From Watersipora subatra (lineage: Eukaryota; Bryozoa; Gymnolaemata; Cheilostomatida; Watersiporidae), in NCBI RefSeq assembly GCF_963576615.1, contig NC_088709.1, forward strand, positions 23,018,243 through 23,082,242: a stretch of 64,000 bases of DNA. Reading direction: 5' to 3'. Made by a program: the position numbers and the translations under genes. Positions 1-12,500 of the stretch are shown here, piece by piece. Position 1 is the first letter of the stretch. Every line of letters begins with the position of its first letter. The notes beneath the pieces were generated by a model. It had not been told where the DNA came from and made no database searches. It saw only the letters and a program-made list of their open reading frames with translations.

Positions 1-413
1 GACACATACAAGCATTAGTAACGAATATTGATAAAATGAATACAAATGTATGTATGAAACAGAAAATGCACTATCATCATGTTGTTTATGATACCTGGCG
101 AAGACCTTCAACAAGTTGTCCTACGAGTTAATTTGCAAAGTCCAAAATGTCAATTACCGTAATCCAAATTACCATAATCACATTCTGTTAAGAAAAATAT
201 ACCACAACTGAAATGTGTAGATGTGCTATAATAAAGCAATGAGTCCTCTTTTCAATTCAACTCAATCCAACTCAATTCAACTCATATTACACTATAGCAG
301 CTTCCTACTAGCACAAGTATGCTTCTATCTAAAAACTACAAAAACTACTGACAAGCGTAGCAAAATGTAGTTGCTTAATATTGGACAAAAATATCTGTAA
401 TCTCATAGCCTAC

Positions 414-531
414 CTTGAGCTCGTAGCTTTGCTACCTCCTCATTAAGAGCATCTATTTGATCCTCAAGTTGTCTTCTCTTGTTTTCATTCTCTTTCATAC
501 TCCCTCCCAGCGACTGGATCTTGGCTTCATG
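414..531 (-). CDS. KIF5: Kinesin exon 14: stalk, last exon in window
   Basis: Codes [20 protein letters not shown] and then [19 protein letters not shown], matching KIF5 stalk. It ends in phase 1 at gtaggc; remaining exons are off the left edge. About five residues of the vertebrate alignment between exons 13 and 14 are missing. Confidence 0.88.
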
Positions 532-3500
532 CTAAACAGATAAGATGCTTTAAAGATGGTGTGATAGCACAACCCTTAGCAATGTTATATCGGAATTAGA
601 GAAGGAGTGAAAATATGGGTTAACATGCTCTGCAATTGAAATCTTTCTTAGGAAGCAAGTAATGAATGGACGAACTGTTTTTCTATCATTATTACATCCC
701 TTACAATCATCAATCACATCAATCATCATATTTATAACATAGAATAATTAATTATTAGTCCATCATGATCAATATTGGTTTAAGCACTGAGCAAGACAGA
801 CAACTCCACTTTTCTCAACTGAAAATAAGAGTTGGTATATTCAGTATTTGAAATCTTTTTTTCTTTGAAAACAAACAACAAATGAAATTATGAATATTGG
901 TCTAGCTAAAAAAACATCCTTGAAACTCTCAAGTTACCGTAAAACCTCTAATTGAATGCCATAACGGCTCTATTTTTCAACCCTTCTTCTATAGTGGTCG
1001 TCAATTGGAGGCGACGTTCAAATAGAGGCTGACAATGTCTTTTTCAAATAGCTCGTCAGAATTTTAGAAAGATAAATTGAGCCCAATTACGGGAGAAGCG
1101 AGTGTCGCCTATATTTTGCCCTCTTTTTCCGGTGGAGCTTTTGGATGCAATAAATCTGCTAACTTACCTCCAACTTGTCACAGATCTCCTAATAAATATG
1201 GATCGAGAAACCGAGAAATATCTCTACCAGTTGATATCAATTGCTTGCAATTGACCTGCGATGATATTATAGCCTGTGTCCTTCTTTGCAATTTGTTGGC
1301 ATTTTCAATTGCTATTTCATTATAAATTTGAGGACATATTTTTATTTTATATCTATATTTACCAATTTTGCATCGAAGACCATTGGACTCATTGATATGT
1401 TTGCTACAGTTTGCAACCAAAACTAGCTTTTCATATAAAATAGAAGTGGAGTTATGAGCATCGATACATTGTAAGCCATGTTAAGATAGCCGCAAGGATT
1501 CTATTAAATAACATGCTATAAATCTGCATATGTATAAGTTATACAATGATAATCTATCAAATGATACATATATTCATGAACAAGTGACATGAATGAACCA
1601 TACATACATGTATATTACATGCAGAAACAAAAAATAAAGTTTTTAAAACAAAATATTTTCATCGTTTGCTCGGATAGCTGCATTCTGATTGCTGCTTTCA
1701 ATGAAACGAACATCTAGTTTTCCAACACCTTCCACAATATCTTCTGGCCTCAACTCTCCTTCTGCACTGCTGAACTAGTCAATATTAGCGTCCAAACAAT
1801 TTTTTGGCAGAGCAAAACTTTCACGCGCTGCATTTACCCCAAAAGCAACGCATAAAAGTTTGCTCGCTAAACGTAACCTTTAGCCCGAAACTTGCAAACC
1901 GTTTTTAATATGCATGTTCTTCGATGCATTAAGACCATGTTAAACAAGGAACTACTATTAGCCTGAGACAGTTACTAATTATTTCTATGGCGTTGCTTTC
2001 AAAGTTCATCTACCATTGAAATTTGAACCGTTTTAATACATGTGCATGTACTTCAAAGTAGAAAGACCGCGTTAAACAAGGAATTAATATTAGTCTGAGA
2101 CTGTTCGTTATTGATTATTTCTATGGTGTTGCTTTCAAAGTTTTAACGCAAAAAAGCGAAAAGCTTTGGAGATGAACATCGAAATAATTGATTATTATTG
2201 ATGTAAACGATTCATTATTAATACAATTTTGTGGACACTTTTCTACTGATCACTATATATTATCAGCTCATAAAGATCAAAGATGGTCAAAGTGGTTGTC
2301 AAATTGAGGTGGCGTTCAAATAGAGGGTGGTGCTCAATTTTTCAACCTTTCTCTTGTAATGGCGGTCAAATAGAGGTGGCGTTCAAATAGAGGTGGCCTT
2401 TACATAGAAGTGGCGTTCAAATCGAAGAGGTAGTTAAAAGTTTAGTGTTTTACAAGACAGACAACTCCACATCTTCCAGCATGCCAGTGCATGTCCAAAG
2501 GAAAAGACAAATAAAAAATGCTTTGTACCTGCTGTTTGGCGAGCTCAGCGCTGCTGAACTGCTGTCTCATCTCGTCAAGTTGCGAGGAGTTGTCTGACAA
2601 TGTGTTCTCTAGAGTCTGATTATGCGTAAAGAGGCTCTTTACTTCCGACTTGAGCTTGCTTATGTACAACCTCGCCACAGTAAAGTCCTCTTCAATTGTC
2701 TCTGTGTTACCCAACACGGGCTTCTGTGGACAATATACAGTCTACTATACATATCTAATTCTAGAAAGTGTTTTCAAGTCAACATCTATGACAAATTTTC
2801 AATTGTAAGAAAACAAGCACCTACCACAAGACCAGCATCCGCCTTCTCCAGCACCACGCCAATCTCTCCTAGGTCTCTGATAAGGCTTATCATCATTTCT
2901 AAGTTCCTTTTCTTCTGATGCAAGTTGCTTTCTCTCAATGTCTGCAGCTCGGATTCCGAAGTGTTTAGAGTTGACTGAAAATGAGCGAAAACACTGGATT
3001 ATTCTCAAACTAATAACTAATGGTAATCAGTAAACAGCTGAAGTTATTCGCAACTAAAACTATATGACTGAGTGTCAGGACATGGCGTCTTTCTCAAAGA
3101 AATGATAACCAAATATCGTTGCAGAAATATTCCAAGACTAGTCTAGCAATCATTGGCAACTCTAGTATAATAAACATTCATCTCTGATGCTCAACAAGTG
3201 ACTGCGTGAATATACCAATAAATTTTCTTTTGTAATACATCCGAATTATTTTTGTCAAAAGAAAGTAGAAAAGCGACGGTATTTCCAGCTTTAGGACAAT
3301 GAAGATAATTCTAGAGATCAACTTATATACTGTTGTTAATGAATTATTCAGTACTAAGTAAATAAAAACAAATAAAATATTCCCTTCCTTCAATTTGCTT
3401 TGAATGTTTGCTGAAGTAGCCAATCCTGTAGACAACTATCAAATGACTAAAACAGCTAGATATGTTGAACTATCGAGCGATTTACTGTATATATTCGAGA

Positions 3501-6500
3501 ATAAGACGCATGCTTGTATAAGTCACACACCTACATTTGACATAAAAAACAGCACAAATAATTTTTAACATCGTTTATTCATGTAATTATTCCTATGTAA
3601 CTATTTTACTACAGGATTTTTTGCTCGTTCTCACAAACGTCATTCGCGCCAAAATTGTTAGTGTTCGCAGTTCGATCAAAATGCAGACACCACTCTCTGA
3701 AATAAAAACACAAAAATTATCTGAAACATCTGATGTCTAATGTTGAAGAATTTCGCTCATAGAAACATGTTTAGGGCACTGCTTACGATTTTGTTCCATC
3801 TGAAAAGAAAATAATTTAGAACCCACGATATTATGCCGAGTGTAAAAACTATCTGGTTTGTTTTTGTAGCAAAATGTTAACTGTTAATGTTAACACAATA
3901 TTAACCTGTTAATGTTAACAAAATGTTAACATGTTAATGTTAACAAAATGTTAACATGTTAATGTTAACAAAATGTTAACATGTTGATGTTAACAAAGTG
4001 TTAACATGTTGATGTTAACAAAGTGTTAACAAAATGTTAACATGTTAATGTTGACAAAATGTTAACATGTTAATGTTAACAAAATGTTAACATGTTAATG
4101 TTAACACAATGTTAACATGTTAATGTCAACAAACTGTTAACATGTTGATGTTAACTAAATGTTAACATGTTAATGTTAACAAGCTGTTCATATGTTAGTG
4201 TTAACCAAATGTTAACATAATAATGTTAACAAAATGTTAACATGTTAACAACCCTTATGCCAGACCCTTATCCAACAGCGAGAATATGCAAAGGGAGTAA
4301 GTTGACAGCATACAGCATAATGTTAACAGAATGTTAACATGTTCATGTTAACAAAATGTTAACGGGCTATCTTAAAATTACTATGACAACTTTTCGGGTA
4401 AACCTGTTAACTCTATGATCAATATCAAGACAAGCCGTTATACAGGCTTTTTGTAGCAAAAGCTAAAACAAAAAATATAAGTTCATGACTCGGCTACCAT
4501 TTTCTGCTGGAGTTCTTCACTCAATGTCTCCACTTCCTTGCTCCTAGTCTCCGCCTCTTGTGACTTCTGGTCATAGTTCATGGCAAGCTCTTCCAGCGCT
4601 GTCAGCACCTCCTTCACCTCATCCTATCAATTCATGAAAATCTAATAAGAATGTATATAGAGCGGAGCCTGAAGGCTTGGCTCAACATACCGTAGTACCA
4701 GAACAAGGAACACCAGCTCTAACGTGTCCTGTATTCGTACAGCACTACCTATGCTTAGACCACCATTAAATAAACTTTGGAGCAAATTTCAGGCATTGCC
4801 AGACCCTTATCCAACCCTTATGCCAAACCCTTATCCAACAGCGAGAATATGCAAAGGGAATAAGTTGACTGCATACACAGCACTTCAAATCCAACATGAC
4901 AAATTGAATATAATTCAGTGCCAAGATCAAGATAAATATAAATGGCGTGGGTAAAGGATACTCCCTAGCAGGAAGTATCCTTTATCCTTCATGATATGAA
5001 GGATAAGATGTTTCTGCTAGAAATATTAGGCTATTTTACAGGAAACTAACCCAGTAATAAATGTGCAAAGAACACTGGATTAGCCGAGTTTTATCACTTC
5101 AATAAGATGTACCAATCGCTACCAGAATTTCTTATAGGGCGTAAAAATGTGCCGAAAATTGAACAGCCACTCAGATTTCCTATGAGTCAGTCAGTGGTTA
5201 GTGGCTCAGTTGATGCCTACAGGAATGAGAGGTGGAGTATGTACATTACAGTTCAGGTTGACAGCTTTTACATAGCAAGTGCGCTATTAACCGTGCTGGG
5301 TGTTGGTCTCACCTTCGCTGAATCATTCTCGGTTTGAATACGGGCGATTTCAGCCTGTAGAGCATCACAGTCACGTTTGGAAGCGAGGATTAACTCCTCT
5401 TGGTCAGCAACCTGTTCTTTGAACGACTCCACCTCAGTGGTCTTGGCTGAGATCTCATCATCCTAACAGGTGGCAAAAATATGACAGTTATCAGCAGGTG
5501 GCATTTCAAAGACACAAGAGGTGGTGGCAGTGAACAGGTGATGTCAATGAACAAATGACAGCTGTAAACAAAAGCACTATTCAAAGAATATGAAGCTTAG
5601 ATAGGTGGTGATACACAAAAAATAAAAACACAAAAAATAAAAAAACTCGAGTGATGCACAAATTTGGGTATACCACCGTAGTGTGATGGTGAAACATACA
5701 TATACTGATAATATAAATGACTTCACTTACAATCTAGATACAGCTGAGACCTACACAAGAAATGTTATTTTAATTCGTATCAGATTCAATTTTGAAATTG
5801 GACTGACAGAAGAAAAAATGCATTCAATTTTTCGCTTTTCTCAAACGATCCTAACTTTTTGGCTGGGGAAATGACAAAAATGTCGTTTATCGGTTGCGCG
5901 GGGAAATGACATTTATGTCGCTTTCAGTAGATGTATATAAAGCTGTCGCCTAGTAACGTTAAACAAAGGATATGAACGCTAGTAAGTTTTAAATATCAAC
6001 AAGATATTCGTCGATGAATTACAATATGAAACGATTATCTGAGACGTGTGGCTTTGTGCTAAAGGCTAAAGAAATCGCACCTCCTTGGAAAAGAATAAAA
6101 GTTGGAAAAAGCAGTCAACATCGGCTCGACGTTCAAAATGGTAAAATAAAAATTTATTTGATCCTGCGATCATTTGTAATTTTTTGTCTGATCACAATAA
6201 AATAATTCAGATGATAGAAGTAATGTAAACTTTTTGGACTTTTAATATACTTGGAATATACAGAGAAAAACGATCGTTATGGTAGCTCGCGGGGCTACGT
6301 TATAGCGTTGGACTCTACCGAAAGGAATGCTTCCAAGCATTTCATACAGAGACAATTGTACATGGTTGTAGTTTTTTTGTAGTAGTAAATATGTAAATGA
6401 ATGTTTGTGTACAAAAGGTTTTGTTCATAGAAATAAATTTCAGTTTGAGCTATGCACGTTCATAAAATACCGATTTTATTGAATTTTCAAAAATGAATTA

Positions 6501-9500
6501 CACGACTTTCGAGTGTTTTTGCGGGGCTTTAACCCAGCCAAAGGGTTAAGACTAATACATCATCATCACAGAGCATTGTTATACCTCACAACTTAACACC
6601 GAGATCCAAGGGCAGTACAATATCTGCGGAAGGCAATATTATACCTCCCGCACAACACTGAGACAACAATACATTATATTCGCTACCTTCTCATCCAGCT
6701 GCTCATAAAGTTTGATCTTTTCTTGCTCATACTGCATTCGCTCTTCAGACGTGAGCGGCACGGCTCCGGCAGCCGTTGTTGCCGAAGTGGGAAAAGGAGC
6801 CGATGACAATGTCTGCAGCGACGATGATTCTTTCATGTTCTCCGATGTGTCTCTAAGGTTAACCTGCTCGTCTGCTGAAACCTTCTCTCCTTTTCTCCAC
6901 CTCTCAAGTTCCTGCTCGGCTCGCTCTAGCTTCCCACGAAACCTGGTGCACTTTTCTTTCTCCTTTTCATATCTTCTCTTCCATTCCTCGGCAGTGAGCT
7001 CCTCATTCACCGTCACGACATTCTTGATTGTCTTCGCTCTAATCAAATGTGAAAAGTATAAGATTAAAGTATAAGATTAAAGCATAAGATTAAAATATAA
7101 GATTAAAGTATAAGATTAAAGGTGCCACTCCATCTTCACGAGCGAATAGGTTCACAGACAAGGAAAAAATGATGCATTAAACATGCTCATCCGCCTGAAC
7201 TTTCTGTAACGATTTGCTGCCAGAGTACTTAATGGTCACATTCTAACAAGCTGCAGCCAAGGAGAACTTTAAACTATTTGAACCTTGTCTTGTGTGGAGG
7301 GCCGAAACCATTTGTACAGAGCATACGATGATTAAAAGTTTTTTAAAAAATGATAGTTTAAATTGTACTTTTAATTCAAAGTTTCAACTGCATTATGATA
7401 CTAATAATATTAAAACAAATAAAAATTTTTAATCTAATTAAAATTCATATCTTGTCCAATATGAAATACAGCATGATCTCACTTCCTTTATTTTCAGGTG
7501 TAGAAAACCAATTCAACTAGACAAAAGTTACCTTTGCCCAAATAGTAGGGTTGATTTGGTTTCTGGTTCATTGTAAGATGCCGGTGAGCAACAGATAAAG
7601 ATGGACGTTCGAGCGTTTCCCCCGAGCGACTCCTGTAGGATTCTTGTTAGCTTGCTGTCTCGATACGGCACATGGGCTTTCTGCAAGTCATCAGTATACC
7701 TGCTATAGGACTTAGTGAGGGCACTGATTGAATAAGTATACCTACTATAGGACTTAGTGAGGGTACTGATTGAATAAGTATACCTACTATAGGACTTAGT
7801 GAGGGCACTGATTGAATAAGAATACCTACTATAGGACTTAGTGAGGGCACTGATTGAATAAGTATACCTACTATAGGACTTAGTGAGGGATCTGATTGAA
7901 TAAGTATACCTACTATAAGACTTAGTGAGGGCACTGATTGAATAAGTATACCTACTATAAGACTTAGTGAGAGCACTGATTGAATAAGTATACCTACTAT
8001 AAGACTTAGTGAGGGCACTGATTGAATAAGTATACCTACTATAGGACTTAGTGAGGGCACTGATTGAATAAGTATACCTACTATAAGACTTAGTGAGAGC
8101 ACTGATTGAATAAGTATACCTACTATAGGACTTAGTGAGGGCACTGATTGAATAAGTATACCTACTATAGGACTTAGTGAGAGCACTGATTGAATAAGTA
8201 TACCTACTATAAGACTTAGTGAGGGCACTGATTGAATAAGTATACCTACTATAGGACTTAGTGAGGGCACTGATTGAATAAGTATACCTACTATAGAACT
8301 TAGTGAGGGCACTGATTGAATAAGAGCCGGGCATAGACACCTTTACAATAGAGTCCGCTAGTACATGTTATACCAACACCAAGTTTATTATCATACTAAA
8401 TCTATACTAAATTATAATATATATACATGATATGTGTATATATATTATACAAATATAGTATAGGTATATATATATATCAGTACATGCATTATATATAATA
8501 TAAAAAGCATCTAGCTGTTAAATAACCTTGATTAACTAACAGCCAAGTGCTCTTTATATTATATATTATACTATAATTAATTCTGTGTATTCAGTGCTTT
8601 TTCTTTATTATTCTTTACTAAACTAGCCTTTCTAATGATTATAAATAATACATATATTAAATACTATAGCTATACTATACTAAATCTATACAAAGACTTG
8701 TGTACTACCTACTGATCACATATTCCAGCTCACCACACTTCCACCAATCACATCACAAAACCTTTGAAAATATTACTTTATCCCAAACTTGCTCATATCT
8801 GTATTTGTCTAACAGATTTCAAAATACTGCGCAAACTATGCCCAGAGTGTTTGTATTTATCCTTCCACAAGTATGACAAACATTGTCTTCTAATTCACGA
8901 CGCCAACATATTACATTCACCATCGAATATTTCAGTTTATAGACATTTTATTACTACAACCTTCAAGTCGTAATCCCTACTATCCGCAATTCTATTGATT
9001 ACCAATTTTTAAAACATGTTTGTTTTGAAAAGTTGAAACAAGTTTTTAAAACAAATGAGTTCTTTTGTTCAAAGACCGGCCGTTGAACAAAAGAATTCCA
9101 GTCTTAAGACTACAACATGAGACGCAGGCTAGGCCACCCTCTCTCTAGGTAGAACCGAGTCGTGGTAAAGTCTACACATGTTGCAAACGTAATATCAAAT
9201 AGATAAAATTACTTTAATCAGGTGTCACATAGAATAACCTCTAATCATTTATACAGCTTGAACACCAGCAGTAGGACAGACCAATGACAAACTACGAATT
9301 AGATTTGTTGTATCTGACTGTCTACTTGGTTCACTACACAAAGTAATGCTTCGGGAAATACAGCGACATTTTCTACTGTTTGAGGCTTTTGAACCACTGT
9401 GTAAGAGAGCAAAAACAAATATTATCTTCCATATTATTACGAGGTTTTGGTCTTTAATTTAATTTTTTTGATACTCAAAGCTATTTGCGCGCTGCCGTCA

Positions 9501-12500
9501 ATCAATACCAGTGATTTTATATAGCTATCATAATAGCTCAAAAGTTAGCAATGTTTAATCTCACTAAGCCTCATGGAAAATCACTCATTTTAACCTTCAA
9601 GAAATATGAAAACAGAGATGTTTTTTATCTTCACTATGTGTCTACATGTGGTAGCGCGCAGGCAACAGTAAAAATGTGCAGTTGATCAGATTTGAGCAGA
9701 CCATCGCATACCAGCTAGACTGAGAGACCAATCTGGTAGGCCTACTGGTTTTTACATACAATAAAGCATGGGAAAGTTAGTACTATGTGAACGTTGTAGA
9801 ATTCTAATTTCACACTATCTATAAACATAGTCTTACTTACGTTTTCATCAGCCAAAGCTGCTATAACATTTCCTAGTGCTGACAGAGACTTGTTTATATT
9901 CTTTGCTTCATCCAGGGTCGTACCCTCAGCACCCGTCTTGCCCACCTGTAAATGGGCATGAGAGTAGCTAATTGATTGTAAGCATGACCAAGATTCTTGT
10001 AATGATATTATGACAGATAATCTATATACTGTAAAACATCTATTTGAACGCCACGGTGCTCTCTTTTTCAATCCTTCCCTTCAGTGACGGTCAAATAGAG
10101 GTGGCGTTCAAATAAAGGTGGTACTCAAATAGAGACTGGCATTTTTATTAAATAGCTTATCAAAATTTTGGGATGATAATTTTAACCCTTTTACGGGCAA
10201 AGCGAATGTCGCCTATATTTTTCACTCTCCTTCGGGCGCAGCGACATTAACCTTTTTGGATGAAATAAATCTGATAACTTACCTCCAATTTGTCGAAGAT
10301 CTCTAAATAAATATGCATTAGGAAGCCAAGAAATATTTCTACCAGTTGATATCGATTGCTTGCAATTAGCCTATGATGATGTTATAGCTTGTGTCCTGCT
10401 ATGCCATTTATTGGAGCTTTCAATTTTATTTCCTTCTAAATTTGAAGGTACATTTTTATTTTGTATCTATATTTACCAAGGTTGAATAAATAGAGCAGCT
10501 CATTGCACTTATTAATATGTTTGCTACAGTTTGCAGCCAAAACTGGCTATTTATGCACCTTTTTATGCGCAATAGAAGAGGGGTTATGAACGTCAACTCA
10601 TTGTAAGCCGTGTTAAGATAAGCGCAAAGATGCCATTAAATAATATGCTATAAATCTGCAAATTTATAAGCTATATAATAATAATAATCTATCAAATGCT
10701 ACAAATATATATTCAAGAACAAGTCACATCAATGAACCATACGTATAATACATGCAGAAACAAAAAATAACGTTTTTGAAACAAAAATATTTGCTTCGTT
10801 TGCTCGGCCAGTTGCATTCTGATTATTGCTTTCGATGGAACGAACATCTTCTTGCTATTTTAATGCCTTCCTCAATGTTTTCTAACCTCAACTCTGCTTC
10901 TGCACCATTTTTGGAGTAGAGCAAATATTTTAAACTTGATAAACTTCTAGCCGCAAGGGCGCTAAGCACAACTTTTAGCCTAAAACTAATCATTCACATA
11001 CCATCATAAATGTTAACAGTTTCTCACATACGTCGAGGTAACATAGGGTTTCTCACATAGGGTCTACGTAGAAGTAAATAGACAGTGCTAAACAAGAAAC
11101 TACTATTAGCTTGATACAGTTAGGAATTATGTATGTCTATGGTACTGCTTTCAAAATTTTTATGAAAAAAACTAAAAGTTTTGGAGTTGGAAAATGAACA
11201 TGGATAAAAACAGAAACAAATGGAAGAATTAATTGTTATTGATGTAACCAAGCCATTATTAGTACGAGTTTGTGGCCACTTTCCTACAGATCACTGGCTA
11301 TTATGGGTTTGTAAAGATCAAAGAATGTAAAAGTGGCGATCAAATGAAGGTGGCGTTCGATTAAAGGGTGGCGATCTATTTTTCAACCCTTGTACAATAG
11401 TGGCAGTCAAATGGAGGCAAATAAATGGTCAAATTAAGGTGATGTTCAATTAGAGGTTTTACGGCATATAGAATCAAGTGTTTGTCTGTCGTCGTTTATA
11501 TATCCAGTTAACAGTGATTGGTTAAAATACACACATTTGTCATCCAGTGTGCCATGAGAGATAACAATGTGTAATGATTATATGCACATTTACTCCAAAG
11601 CGTGGCAAGGCAGCTGCGTGGTTTAGTGGTGGTGCGCTTAGCTTCACATCCATGCATCCGAATACACGGGTTCAATTCCTGTGAGGTGCAATCTTTTCTC
11701 CTAACATATTTTTTCGTAATGAACAGACACGACTTTATTATTGTAAAGACTAGCTGAATGCCAGGTGTTGCACGGGTAATAAAAGATATTTTGAGTAACT
11801 TATGAATTTGTATGAATTTATGAATATGAATGCACTTACTTACTACTTACTTACTAATTACTTCCTACTTACTTCCTACTTACTTACTACTTACTACATT
11901 ATACGCAAGAAACTAAATTAATAAAGTGATCATTAACAAAAAGAGGTTTTATCGTTACTGAAAATTTGTATTGCAGGTAGTCAAATTGAGGTGTAGCCTT
12001 GGTGATACAGGAAACAGAGAATGCATGGGAACAGGGTAGAGATGTCGATAAAGATATAGAAGTAGTGTAATTTAGACCAAGTGAGCTTTTTAAGTTAGCA
12101 TAACTTATTTGCATTTATATTAGCTACTTTTTAAAATTTGATTTTTACGTATTTCATAGGTATCCAGTGTTCTTTTTCACAGCATTTTCACTTTCGTCCT
12201 TGTGATCACTGCGAGAAAAACTAATCCGAAGACATTTATTATTCGTTGGCTTTATTTAAAAAACATTGCTGTCTTCACTTGCAACAATCACAACTCACCC
12301 TAGTCGTCTCTGGATGCATGATTATAAAACTGAAAAGAGGGACATATAAAGTAGTTTAACGTTATTCTAGTAACGTCCAATCCAACTACCCAAGAAAAAG
12401 CTGAGTACATATGTACTCATTTACAAAGCTACAATGTTTCGACCAACTTAGAACCTCACATGCCGAAAATTACTCTGTATGCTGAGACAAATATTCGCTC

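Noticed and set aside
7528..8340. 270-codon open frame of [14 protein letters not shown] repeats, minus strand
   Set aside because: It is the 42-bp minisatellite read through. Only its end overlaps real kinesin exon 8, after a proper acceptor.
11611..11690. Functional tRNA gene
   Set aside because: Only the D-arm/T-arm-like boxes are convincing; the acceptor stem does not pair cleanly, so it is better explained as a SINE head.
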